DNA of 64,000 nucleotides from Schlegelella_A sp965246805 (GTDB lineage: Bacteria > Pseudomonadota > Gammaproteobacteria > Burkholderiales > Burkholderiaceae_C), in NCBI GenBank assembly GCA_965246805.1, contig CBDFFO010000006.1:496001-560000 (forward strand). The letters run 5' to 3'. Position numbers and translations under genes: made by a program. Within the stretch, counting starts at the first letter, position 1. Every line of letters begins with the position of its first letter. The notes beneath the pieces were generated by a model. It saw only the letters and a list, made by a program, of their open reading frames with translations, was not told where the DNA came from and did no database searches. Below are positions 16,709 to 27,398 of the stretch, in pieces.

Positions 16709-17589
16709 ATGCCAGCTACGCCGAATGCTCGGCGCGCGAGCGCATCGCGCGGCTGTTCGATGCGGGCAGCTTCCACGAGTGGCTGCCACCGGCCGAGCGC
16801 GTGACGAGCCCGCATCTCGCGCAGCTCGGCGTCCCTTCGTCGTTCGACGATGGGGTCGCCGTTGGCCGCGCGTTGCTCGACGGGCGCCCCGTGTTCGTCG
16901 CTGCACAGGAAGGCGGGTTCATGGGCGGTGGCGTCGGCGAGGTACACGGCGCGAAACTCGTCGGCCTGCTGCGCCGCGCGCTGCGCGACCGGCCGACCGC
17001 GGTGGTGCTGCTCGCCGAATCGGGTGGCGTGCGCCTGCATGAAGCGAACGCGGGCCTGATCGGCGTGTCGGAAGTGATGCGCGCGGTGCTCGACGTTCGC
17101 GCCGCCGGCCTGCCGGTGCTCGTGCTCATCGGCGGCGCCAACGGCTGCTTCGGTGGCATGGGCATCGTCGCGCGCTGTGCCGACACGGTGGTCATGAGCG
17201 ACATCGGCCGCCTCGGCATGTCGGGCCCCGAGGTCATCGAGACCTCTCACGGCGTCGAGGAATTCGACGCCCGCGACCGCGCACTCGTCTGGCGCACCAC
17301 CGGCGGCAAGCATCGGTTCCTGAGCGCTGACTGCGATGTGCTGGTGGAAGACGACGTGGCCGCCTTCCGTGAGGCTGCGATCGGTTGCCTCACGCGTATC
17401 CGTCCCTCGACGCTCGAGACCTTGGAGGCCGAACACGAGTTACTGGCGCACCGTCTGCGCAACGCGCCGCCGGGCGCGGATGCCGTCGCGCTTTGGCGTC
17501 AGCTCGGCATCGTGCGCGCTGACGAGGTGGCCGATCTCGATGCCGCCGCGATGCGCGAGTTGCACAGCGAAGCCGATGCGGCGAGGTAG
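16705..17589 (+). CDS. mdcD: Malonate decarboxylase beta subunit (malonyl-S-ACP decarboxylase)
   Basis: A 294-residue crotonase/carboxyltransferase-fold subunit that, with MdcE, decarboxylates malonyl-S-ACP to acetyl-S-ACP. Conserved features: QEGGFMGGGVGEVHGAKLVG, LLAESGGVRLHEANAGL and the glycine-rich GGANGCFGGMGI loop. Length and motif order match the family. A GTG start is used. It is followed six bp later by mdcE. Confidence 0.92.
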   Translation: MNASYAECSARERIARLFDAGSFHEWLPPAERVTSPHLAQLGVPSSFDDGVAVGRALLDGRPVFVAAQEGGFMGGGVGEVHGAKLVGLLRRALRDRPTAVVLLAESGGVRLHEANAGLIGVSEVMRAVLDVRAAGLPVLVLIGGANGCFGGMGIVARCADTVVMSDIGRLGMSGPEVIETSHGVEEFDARDRALVWRTTGGKHRFLSADCDVLVEDDVAAFREAAIGCLTRIRPSTLETLEAEHELLAHRLRNAPPGADAVALWRQLGIVRADEVADLDAAAMRELHSEADAAR

Positions 17590-17595
17590 ATCGCA

Positions 17596-18297
17596 ATGGA
17601 CTGGACCGTTCTCGCCGATCGGCTGTTCCCGCAGTCGCACCGCATCGCGGCCACGGGTGACCTGCTGAGCGGCACCGCGGTGATCGATGGCGAAACCATC
17701 GCCGTCATCGGCACCACGAACCATGCCGCGATCGGCGTCGCGCTCGCGCTCGACCAGGCGGCCGTGATGCTCGACACGATGAAGCAGCATCCGGGTCGAG
17801 CGATCCTGCTGTTGATCGACACCCAGGGCCAGCAGTTGCGCCGACGGGACGAACTGCTCGGCATCAACCGCGCGATGGCGCACCTCGGTTGCTGCATGGA
17901 CCTCGCTCGTCGGCAAGGGCATCGCGTCATCGGCCTGGTGTACGAACAGGCGCTGTCCGGTGGGTTCATCACCTCCGGCCTCATCGCCGATGCCTGCTAC
18001 GCGTTGCCCGAAGCCGAGATCCGCGTGATGGGCATCGCGGCGATGGCGCGGGTCACCAAGCTTTCCGAAGAGCGGCTGTCCCAGCTCTCGCGCTCGAGTC
18101 CGGTGTTCGCGCCGGGTGTCGAGAACTACGTGGTGATGGGCGGCATTCGGGCGGTGTGGGCAGGCGATCTCGCTCAGGCGCTGCGCGATGCGTTGGCAAG
18201 CTCGCCGACCCGCGACGAACGCGCCCTCGACGGGGCGGCACGCGGCGGCCGCCGGCTGGCTGCAGCTGTCGTTCAACGCGTGCTCGACGCGGCCTGA
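17596..18297 (+). CDS. mdcE: Malonate decarboxylase gamma subunit
   Basis: A 233-residue partner of MdcD, also with the carboxyltransferase fold. Motifs include LLLIDTQGQQLRRRDELLGI, the EQALSGGFITSGLIADACYA loop and APGVENYVVMGGI. Together the beta and gamma subunits form the decarboxylase active site. It lies between mdcD and mdcG with spacings under 10 bp. Confidence 0.92.
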   Translation: MDWTVLADRLFPQSHRIAATGDLLSGTAVIDGETIAVIGTTNHAAIGVALALDQAAVMLDTMKQHPGRAILLLIDTQGQQLRRRDELLGINRAMAHLGCCMDLARRQGHRVIGLVYEQALSGGFITSGLIADACYALPEAEIRVMGIAAMARVTKLSEERLSQLSRSSPVFAPGVENYVVMGGIRAVWAGDLAQALRDALASSPTRDERALDGAARGGRRLAAAVVQRVLDAA

Positions 18298-18302
18298 GCC
18301 AC

Positions 18303-19004
18303 ATGGCGGGGCTGCGGCGGCACGACCTCGTTCGCCTGAGCGCCGAGGGTTGGCAACAGGCGGTCGCTCAACACGACGACGCGACGATCAGGCAGTGCCT
18401 CGCCCACTGTTCATCGCATGACTGGCCCGCCGTCGTGGCGACGCAAGGGCGCGACGGCGCGCATCAAGACGACGTGGCGCTGGGCATTGCGACACCGCCT
18501 TCGTGGGGTCGGCGCCGGATCGGGCTGCGCGTTTCGGCGTCGGCCTTGCGCTGCGGCGAGATCGCGTTCCCACGCTGGAACGACTGCGCCCGGCAGATGT
18601 CGATACCGGAGCCGCTGCGGGCTGCGTTCGATGCGGGGCTGGCCGAACACGCGAACACCATTCGGATGTACGGGAGCTTTGGCTGGCAGCAGCTCACGGG
18701 GCTTTCTTATGTGACCGACGGCTCGGATCTCGACCTCCTCCTCGAGCCTGCAAACGCGATGCACGCGGATCGGATGGCCTTCGCCTTGGCAACGGTGAAC
18801 GTCGCCGGGCCACGCCTCGACGGCGAACTCTGCTTCCCCAATGGCAGCGCCGTCGCCTGGCGCGAGTGGATCGAGTGGCGGACGGGTCGCGCGGACGTGG
18901 TTCTCGTCAAGCGGCTCGAGGGTCCCTCGTTCGCCATCGATCTGTCGACGCTGACCGACGAGGGCAGCGCGGCGGTTGCGGCTGGCATTCCGGTGGCCGC
19001 ATGA
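18303..19004 (+). CDS. mdcG: Phosphoribosyl-dephospho-CoA transferase (malonate decarboxylase holo-ACP synthase)
   Basis: A 233-residue nucleotidyltransferase-like protein that attaches the 2'-(5''-triphosphoribosyl)-3'-dephospho-CoA group to the MdcC serine. It begins RRHDLVRLS, typical of MdcG, and contains the TDGSDLDLLLEP motif with the metal-binding acids of the GS-x-D-x-D fold. The ATG at 18303 lies five bp after mdcE. Its stop overlaps the mdcB start by 4 bp. Confidence 0.9.
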   Translation: MAGLRRHDLVRLSAEGWQQAVAQHDDATIRQCLAHCSSHDWPAVVATQGRDGAHQDDVALGIATPPSWGRRRIGLRVSASALRCGEIAFPRWNDCARQMSIPEPLRAAFDAGLAEHANTIRMYGSFGWQQLTGLSYVTDGSDLDLLLEPANAMHADRMAFALATVNVAGPRLDGELCFPNGSAVAWREWIEWRTGRADVVLVKRLEGPSFAIDLSTLTDEGSAAVAAGIPVAA

Positions 19005-19897
19005 ATGTCATCCTCGCCACGCGACCGATGCGACCAATGCGCCCGATGCGCGACGATGCGCCGATCGTGTCGAACAGGCACGTCCACGACGACCACGACC
19101 GCGCGCATCACCTCGCGGAGGCAGCCACCGCCGCACTCCGCGCGGAACTGTCGCTCTACCCCAAGCCGGGCCTGGTTTCGTTCGTCGACAACGGCAGCCA
19201 TACGGACATGTCGGCGTCGACCTTCCTGCGCAGCATCGACTCGCTGCGCGGGTACTTCCACGAGATGGCCGCCATCGGTGTCGTGAACCCAGGGTTCGCG
19301 GCACTCGAGCGGCTGGGCATCGCTGCGGAACGTCGCATGCTCATGGCCACCAGCGGCGTCAACACCCACCGGGGCGCCATCTTCGCGATCGGCCTGCTGT
19401 GTGCCGCGGCCAGTGAGGGTCACGTGTCAGCCGAGGAGTTGCGTCAACGCCTGCTCGCGTCATGGGGCGAAGAGCTGCAAGCCCGCGTCGGCATCGACGC
19501 GCCTTCGCACGGCCAGCGAGCCGCCCTCGGCCATCGCTTGCGCGGCGCGCGTGCCGAAGCCGCGGCCGGCTTCCCCGTGTTGTTTGAGCACGCCGTGCCG
19601 GCACTTCGCTTGGCCCTTGAAGTGGGGCTCGAAGCGCGCCGCGCCCATCTGCAGGCCTTCTTCGTCGCGATGGCCGAGCTCGACGACACCAACCTCGTCC
19701 ACCGAGCAGGCCTCGCAGGTCTCGGTCATGCGCGGCGTGAGGCCAGGGCATTTCTCGACGACGGCGGCGCGCACGCGCCCGACGCCCTTGCTCGCGGCGA
19801 ACGAATCCACCACGACTTCGTACAGCGTCGGCTTTCCCCGGGTGGCGCCGCGGATGTCCTCGCGGCAGCGATCTGGACCGTCCGGGTCTGCGGGTGA
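19001..19897 (+). CDS. mdcB: Triphosphoribosyl-dephospho-CoA synthase
   Basis: A 298-residue enzyme that makes the prosthetic-group precursor from ATP and dephospho-CoA (CitG/MdcB family). Conserved segments: ELSLYPKPGLVSFVDNGSH, SGVNTHRGAIFAIGLL and DDTNLVHRAG. The first ~30 residues are a non-conserved extension with a short repeat (RPMRPMRPM) encoded by a 9-bp tandem of ATGCGMCCR type. The start overlaps mdcG by 4 bp and the stop overlaps mdcH by 4 bp. Confidence 0.9.
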   Translation: MNVILATRPMRPMRPMRDDAPIVSNRHVHDDHDRAHHLAEAATAALRAELSLYPKPGLVSFVDNGSHTDMSASTFLRSIDSLRGYFHEMAAIGVVNPGFAALERLGIAAERRMLMATSGVNTHRGAIFAIGLLCAAASEGHVSAEELRQRLLASWGEELQARVGIDAPSHGQRAALGHRLRGARAEAAAGFPVLFEHAVPALRLALEVGLEARRAHLQAFFVAMAELDDTNLVHRAGLAGLGHARREARAFLDDGGAHAPDALARGERIHHDFVQRRLSPGGAADVLAAAIWTVRVCG

Positions 19898-20805
19898 GCC
19901 TGGCGCTGCTCTTCCCGGGCCAGGGCACGCAGCACCCGGCGATGTTGCCGTGGCTCGACAGCGAGACGGCCGTGGTCTGCGAGATGCTGGTGGCGGCCTT
20001 CGGGATCGGCTGGCGCGCGCGTCTGGTCGATGAGGCATGGTCGCAGCGCAATCCGGTCGCCCAGCCGCTGCTCACCGGCATCGGCATCGCGGCGTGGCGC
20101 GCGTTGGCGCCGCGCTTGCCGAAGCCGGCCGTCCTGGCGGGGTACAGCGTCGGCGAGCTTGCGGCCTTTCACGCGGCCGGCGTCATCGGCGCCGCAGACG
20201 CGATGATGATCGCCCAACGTCGCGCCGAACTCATGGACGAGAGCACGGCGGGTGTCGCCACCGGCCTGATGTCGCTCGCAAACGCGTCGCCGTCACTCGT
20301 CGCGGTGCTCTGCAGCCGACATCAGCTCGCCGTGGCGATCCGCCTGGCACCCGATCACGTGATCGTGGGCGGGCGCAGCAGTGCATTGAAGGCCGCTGGA
20401 TCAGAAGCGGAAACGACCGGCATGAAGGCCACGCCACTTGCCATCGCCACTGCCTCGCACACGCCATGGATGGCCGGCGCCGTCGGCCCGATGACGACCC
20501 TGCTCGAGTCGGTTGACTTCGAGCGGCCGCGCACGCCGCTGGTCTGCGATCACGAAGCGGGCGCGCTGTTCGACCCGGCACGCCTGCGTCATGCGCTCGC
20601 GACGCAGCTGGCCGAAACCGTGCGATGGGACGACTGCATGAACGCGGTCGAGGAGCGCGGCGTTCGCTGCGTGCTCGAGATGGGCCCGGGCTCAGCACTC
20701 AGCCGCATGTGGACCGCGCGTTCGTCGAAGGCGCCGGCCCGGTCGATCGACGAGTTCAAGACGGTTGACGCGATCACCCGCTGGGTCGCGGACGCACTCG
20801 CCTGA
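19894..20805 (+). CDS. mdcH: Malonyl-CoA:ACP acyltransferase of malonate decarboxylase
   Basis: A 303-residue FabD-like acyltransferase that primes the acyl carrier subunit with malonyl from malonyl-CoA. The serine nucleophile lies in GYSVGELAAFHAAG (GxSxG), preceded by FPGQGTQ; ATASHTPWM holds the catalytic His context. A GTG start overlapping mdcB is used. It closes the mdc set (A, C, D, E, G, B, H); no mdc regulator is adjacent. Confidence 0.9.
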   Translation: MSLALLFPGQGTQHPAMLPWLDSETAVVCEMLVAAFGIGWRARLVDEAWSQRNPVAQPLLTGIGIAAWRALAPRLPKPAVLAGYSVGELAAFHAAGVIGAADAMMIAQRRAELMDESTAGVATGLMSLANASPSLVAVLCSRHQLAVAIRLAPDHVIVGGRSSALKAAGSEAETTGMKATPLAIATASHTPWMAGAVGPMTTLLESVDFERPRTPLVCDHEAGALFDPARLRHALATQLAETVRWDDCMNAVEERGVRCVLEMGPGSALSRMWTARSSKAPARSIDEFKTVDAITRWVADALA

Positions 20806-20958
20806 GACTCTCCGCAGCCGATGCGGCCGGTCGTAGCAGCATCGATCGGCATCGGCCACACTGCGCACTGCTGCCGAGGTCGTCGAAGGGCGATTCCGCG
20901 TGTCGGCAGCCGCTTGTCACTGATCCGTCGCACGTTGTACTTCCCAAGCCGAACCACC

Positions 20959-21504
20959 ATGGACGAAAGCGCTCCGCTGCCAGCCGCCCTGTCGCCGTGG
21001 CACAGCCACTTCGCTGGCCTGGCCCGCTACAACGTGTGGGCCTTGTCGCGCTTGTACGAAAGCGTCGATCGATTGCGAGAAGACGATTACCGGCGCGACG
21101 TCGGGCTCTTCTTCAAGAGCATCCACGGCACGCTCAACCACCTGCTGCTCGCCGAGCATTCGATCTGGTACCCGCGCTTCGCCGAGAATGTGTCGAACCG
21201 CATCGCGCTCGACACCGAGCTTGAAACCGACCGCGCCGCCTTACGCACCCGCCTGTTGACCGCCGCGGCGCGCTGGTCGGCGCTCTTCGCCACCTGGCCC
21301 TCTGACCGGTTCGACGGCACGCTGAGCTACACGACCACCCAGGGCAGCTCGGTCGCACTGCCGTTCGCGTCGACCCTCGCGCACGTGTTCAACCACGCCA
21401 CGCACCACCGCGGCCAGGTGAGCGCGGCCGTGACGTTGGTTGGTGGCACGAGCCCGGAGCTCGACATGGTGCAGATGCTGCAGGCCGAGGCCCGCGCCGT
21501 ATGA
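20959..21504 (+). CDS. DinB-family protein
   Basis: A 181-residue DinB/YfiT-like four-helix protein with metal-ligand histidines in LNHLLLAEH and HVFNHATHHRGQ. The ATG at 20959 is preferred over an upstream GTG-less extension that is rich in Arg and unlike the family. Its stop overlaps the DUF4126 gene by 4 bp, and the run continues into liuD. Function unknown. It is a distant paralogue of the protein encoded at 8845. Confidence 0.83.
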   Translation: MDESAPLPAALSPWHSHFAGLARYNVWALSRLYESVDRLREDDYRRDVGLFFKSIHGTLNHLLLAEHSIWYPRFAENVSNRIALDTELETDRAALRTRLLTAAARWSALFATWPSDRFDGTLSYTTTQGSSVALPFASTLAHVFNHATHHRGQVSAAVTLVGGTSPELDMVQMLQAEARAV

Positions 21505-22129
21505 ACCTCGACACCACGCAGCTCGTCGCGCTCGCCGCTGCACTCGGTTGGGCGAGCGGACTGCGCCTCTACGCCGTTCTATTCATGACCGGCATCGCCG
21601 GCCGCGTCGGGTGGGTCGACCTTCCGAGCGGACTGCACCTGCTGCAGAGTCCGTGGCTGCTCGGCGCGAGCGGCTTGATGCTCTTCGTCGAGTTTTTCAT
21701 CGACAAGATCCCGGGCCTCGACACGGTGTGGGACATGGTCCACACGGTGATCCGCATCCCGGCCGGCGCGGCGCTGGCAGCCAGCGTATTCGGTGCCGAC
21801 ACCACGAGCGTGACCGCGGCCGCGGCGTTGCTCGGCGGTTCGCTGGCGGCCACCAGCCACGCCGCCAAAGCGACGACGCGCGCTGCCCTCAACACCTCGC
21901 CCGAACCCTTCTCGAACATCGGCATGTCGTTGCTTGGTGATGCCGCGGTGCCGGCGACACTCTGGCTCGCCTTCCAGCACCCATTGGCCGCCATCGTCGG
22001 CATCGCGACGGCGACGGTCGCGATGGGGGTCGTGATCGTGGTGCTCATCAAGGTTCTGCGCCGGCTCATCGCGCGCGTTCGCGGCTGGCGCGCCGGCCCA
22101 ACCGAATCTGCCGGTGGGTTGATTCGACG

Positions 22130-22133
<4 letters not shown>
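21501..22133 (+). CDS. DUF4126-family membrane protein
   Basis: A 210-residue integral membrane protein with about five hydrophobic segments. It starts with GWASGLRLYAVLF and contains FFIDKIPGLDTVWDMVHT, hallmarks of the DUF4126 family. The biochemical role is unknown. It overlaps both neighbours by 4 bp (ATGA at each end), so it is translated with DinB and liuD. DUF4126 genes beside methylcrotonyl-CoA carboxylase genes are common in related genomes as far as I recall. Confidence 0.85.
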
Positions 22134-24211
<2,078 letters not shown>

Positions 24212-24362
24212 GGCGGGATGACGCGCGTGAATGTCCTCCTTGGGCCTGTTGGACCGTCGGCCGCGCACGCGGCAACTGCGCGCGGGCCGGCGAGCCGTGC
24301 AAGCTCTATGCGATCGACGACGAGGTGGTGTGAGGCGCCGTGACGGCCACCACGGCCGGCGT

Positions 24363-25139
24363 TTACTTCTCGACGAACGCGCGCTCGATCACGTAGTGCC
24401 CGGCCTGGCCGATGCCCGCCGAGATCACGAAGCCGTGCGCATCGAGCACGGCGCGCATGTCCTTGAGCATCGCCGGGCCGCCGCAGATCATCGCGCGGTC
24501 GTGCACCGGGTCGATCTGCGGCAGGCCGATGTCGCGGCAGAGCTTGCCGTTGTCGATGAGCTCGGGCAGGCGGCCCTGGTTGCGGAAGGGCTCGCGCGTC
24601 ACGGTGGGGTAGTAGACGAGCTGCGCCGCGACCTGATCGCCGAGGTGATCGTGCTTCGGCAGGTCGTCGGCGATGAGTTCGGCGTATGCGAGCTCGTCGA
24701 CCTTCCGCACGCCGTGCACGAGCACGATCTTCTCGAAGCGCTCGTACACGTCGGGGTCGCGGATGATGCTCATGAACGGCGCGAGGCCGGTGCCGGTCGA
24801 GAACAGGTAGAGATTGCGGCCGGGCAGCAGGTCGGTCATCACCAGCGTGCCGGTGGGCTTCCTGCCCACCAGGACCGGGTCGCCGACCTGCAGATGCTGC
24901 AGGCGCGATGTCAGCGGCCCGTCCTGCACCTTGATGCTGAAGAACTCCAGGTGCTCTTCGTAGTGCGCGCTCGCGATGCTGTACGCGCGCATCAGGGGCT
25001 TGCCGTCGACCTCGATGCCGACCATCACGAAATGGCCGCTTTCGAAGCGCAGGCTAGGCCCCCGCGTGGTGGTGAAGGTGAAGAGCGAGTCGTTCCAGTG
25101 ATGGACGGTGAGGACTTTCTCAGTGTCGAACGCGGCCAT
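24363..25139 (-). CDS. fpr: Ferredoxin/flavodoxin-NADP reductase
   Basis: A 258-residue FAD enzyme of the bacterial Fpr class. Features: RAYSIAS (FAD-binding RxYS motif) near residue 50, GTGLAPFMSI (NADP pyrophosphate loop), CGGPAML, and a C-terminal HYVIERAFVEK of the type ending in a basic/aromatic tail. It moves electrons between NADPH and ferredoxin or flavodoxin. The ATG at 25139 gives family-typical length; the larger frame upstream is unsupported. It is convergent with liuD and divergent from the nicotinamidase gene. Confidence 0.92.
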   Translation of the reverse strand: MAAFDTEKVLTVHHWNDSLFTFTTTRGPSLRFESGHFVMVGIEVDGKPLMRAYSIASAHYEEHLEFFSIKVQDGPLTSRLQHLQVGDPVLVGRKPTGTLVMTDLLPGRNLYLFSTGTGLAPFMSIIRDPDVYERFEKIVLVHGVRKVDELAYAELIADDLPKHDHLGDQVAAQLVYYPTVTREPFRNQGRLPELIDNGKLCRDIGLPQIDPVHDRAMICGGPAMLKDMRAVLDAHGFVISAGIGQAGHYVIERAFVEK

Positions 25140-25421
25140 GGCGGGGAACGCTTTCCCGGCAGGCGCCGGTGGTGGAGGGCCCGGCATTTTGCCGTTGACC
25201 GCGCGACCGGCATTCGGTGGGGTCTCGCACCGTGCCGGTCGACGGTGGCGCTGCAAGCCCCCGGACTTTCGATGCGTCGGCCGTCGCGCCGACAATCGCC
25301 CGATGACGCATCGCCGAGCGCACGGTGCCCGCGCTTGGCGCGTTCGCCCAGACCTTCGATGTGACATCGTCGAGCCCCCGACACGCGTGCCGCCGCGGCA
25401 CGCGACGCTGGAGGCTTCTGC

Positions 25422-26069
25422 ATGACCCCGACTGCCGCCACCCCGATCCACCCCGGCGCCACCAGCGTGCTGCTCGTCATCGACGTGCAATACGGCTTCA
25501 TGCCGGGCGGCCATCTGCCGGTGGCCGACGGCGCTGCGGTCGTGCCCGTGATCAACCGACTCGCCGGCGCTTTCGACAACGTCGTCATTACGCAGGACTG
25601 GCACACGCCCGCGCACATCTCGTTCGCGAGCACGCACGGCCAGGCGCCGTTCTCGTCGAAAGTGCTCGCCTACGGGCCGCAGGTGATGTGGCCCGACCAC
25701 TGCGTGCAAGGCACGCACGACGCCGAATTGCATGCCGACCTCCGCCTCGCGAAGGCGCAACTCGTGATCCGCAAGGGCTATCACGCCGCGACCGACAGCT
25801 ACTCGGCCTTCGCCGAGGCCGACGGCACCACCACCGGCCTGACGGCCTATCTGCAGGCGCGCGGCATCGATACGGTTTATTGCTGCGGCCTCGCCACCGA
25901 CTTCTGCGTCGCCTGGTCGGCGCTCGACGCGCGCCGCGCCGGCTTCGAAGCCGCGGTCGTCGACGACGCGACGCGCGCGATCGACCTCGACGGCTCGCTC
26001 GCCGCCGCGTGGGCGAAGATGGGCGAAGCCGGCGTCGCCCGCCTCCGGGCGAGCGACTTCGCGTCGTGA
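25422..26069 (+). CDS. pncA: Nicotinamidase
   Basis: A 215-residue cysteine hydrolase of the isochorismatase fold converting nicotinamide to nicotinate in NAD salvage. Visible: VLLVIDVQYGFMPGG (catalytic Asp), DWHTPAHISFA (metal-binding Asp and His residues), the conserved KGYH lysine, and GLATDFCV with the nucleophilic Cys. Length fits PncA. It is 48 bp upstream of an ABC binding-protein gene on the same strand, but a functional link is not evident. Confidence 0.9.
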   Translation: MTPTAATPIHPGATSVLLVIDVQYGFMPGGHLPVADGAAVVPVINRLAGAFDNVVITQDWHTPAHISFASTHGQAPFSSKVLAYGPQVMWPDHCVQGTHDAELHADLRLAKAQLVIRKGYHAATDSYSAFAEADGTTTGLTAYLQARGIDTVYCCGLATDFCVAWSALDARRAGFEAAVVDDATRAIDLDGSLAAAWAKMGEAGVARLRASDFAS

Positions 26070-26116
26070 ACCGCAAGCCTCGCCACGGCGCGAACCCCCT
26101 TCATCCAGGAGCACGC

Positions 26117-27313
26117 ATGTTGAACCGCCTCACCGCCGCCTTCGGCCTCGCGCTCGCGCTGTCGAACGTTGCCGCGCACGCGCAGGACACCATCAAGATC
26201 GGCGAGATCAACAGCTACAAGGCGCAGCCCGCGTTCACCGACCCGTACCGGAAGGGCTGGGAGCTCGCGGTGGAGGAAGTGAACGGGTCGGGTGGCGTGC
26301 TCGGCAAGAAGATCCAGGTGATCTCGCGTGACGACAACGGCAGCCCGGGCGATGCGGTGCGAGTGGCCGAGGAGCTGGTGTCGCGCGAAGGCGTCGCGGT
26401 GCTCGCGGGCACGTTCCTGTCTAACACCGGGCTCGCCGTGACCGACTTCGCGAAGCAGCGCAAGGTGTTCTTCCTCGCCGCCGAACCGCTCACCGACAAG
26501 GTCACGTGGCAGAACGGCAACCACTACACCTTCCGGCTGCGGCCGAACACGTACATGCAGTCGGCGATGCTGGTGCCCGAAGCGGCGAAGCTGAAGAAAA
26601 AGCGCTGGGCCATCGTTTTCCCGAACTACGAATACGGCCAGTCGGCCGCGGCCACGTTCAAGGCGATGCTTCAGCGTCTGCAACCCGACGTGGAGTTCGT
26701 CGCCGAACAGGCGCCCCCGCTCGGCCGCATCGATGCCGGTGCCGTGACGCAGGCGCTCGCCGACGCCAAGCCCGATGCCATATTCAACGTGCTGTTCGGC
26801 GCCGACCTCGCGAAGTTCGTGCGCGAGGGCAACACGCGCGGGCTCTTCAAGGGCCGCGAGGTCGTGAGCCTCCTCACCGGCGAGCCCGAGTACCTCGAGC
26901 CGCTGCGCGACGAAGCGCCGGTCGGCTGGATCGTCACCGGCTACCCGTACTACGGCATCCAGACGCCCGAGCACAAGAAGTTCTTCCTCGCCTACTACCG
27001 CAAGTACAACGAGTACCCGCGGCTCGGCTCGGTGGTCGGCTACACCACCATCCTGTCGCTCGCCGAAGGCATGCGAAAGGCGAAGTCGACCGACACCGAG
27101 AAGCTCATCGCCGCGTTCAGCGGCCTCAGCCTGATGACGCCGTTCGGCACCATCACCTACCGCGCCATCGACCATCAGTCGACGATGGGCGCCTATCTGG
27201 GCCGCACCAAGCTCGAAGGGACGAAAGGCGTGATGGTGGACTACGTGTACCTCGACGGCGCAAAGGTCCTGCCGAGCGACGCCGAGGTGAAGAAGCTGCG
27301 GCCGCAAGAGTGA
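26117..27313 (+). CDS. ABC transporter substrate-binding protein (branched-chain amino acid/LivK-like)
   Basis: A 398-residue periplasmic protein with a clear signal peptide (ends AHAQD) and a type I periplasmic-binding fold (Peripla_BP_6), beginning TIKIGEINSYKAQPAF. The ATG at 26117 follows an AGGAG site. It feeds the permease and ATPases encoded next. The true ligand could be a branched-chain amino acid, an amide or an aromatic acid; family members vary. An intercistronic hairpin follows. Confidence 0.88.
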   Translation: MLNRLTAAFGLALALSNVAAHAQDTIKIGEINSYKAQPAFTDPYRKGWELAVEEVNGSGGVLGKKIQVISRDDNGSPGDAVRVAEELVSREGVAVLAGTFLSNTGLAVTDFAKQRKVFFLAAEPLTDKVTWQNGNHYTFRLRPNTYMQSAMLVPEAAKLKKKRWAIVFPNYEYGQSAAATFKAMLQRLQPDVEFVAEQAPPLGRIDAGAVTQALADAKPDAIFNVLFGADLAKFVREGNTRGLFKGREVVSLLTGEPEYLEPLRDEAPVGWIVTGYPYYGIQTPEHKKFFLAYYRKYNEYPRLGSVVGYTTILSLAEGMRKAKSTDTEKLIAAFSGLSLMTPFGTITYRAIDHQSTMGAYLGRTKLEGTKGVMVDYVYLDGAKVLPSDAEVKKLRPQE

Positions 27314-27334
27314 TCGGTTCTCGCGCGGCCTTTG

Positions 27335-27355
27335 CCTTGCCGGGCTTCGGCAAGG
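27335..27355 (+). terminator. Intercistronic hairpin after the binding-protein gene
   Basis: An 8-bp perfect stem (CCTTGCCG / CGGCAAGG) with a 5-nt loop lies between the binding-protein and permease genes and has no U-run. It more likely stabilises the upstream message or partly attenuates than fully terminates, giving more binding protein than permease. Confidence 0.55.
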
Positions 27356-27398
27356 ACTCGATGCTGTCGCCGGATCTCCGTCATCACGAAGGGGCGAT

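Noticed and set aside
24286..24333. Short in-frame tail (GEPCKLYAIDDEVV, then stop) between liuD and fpr that looks protein-like
   Set aside because: Only about 15 plausible codons with no start or domain upstream; could be a gene remnant but too short to call.
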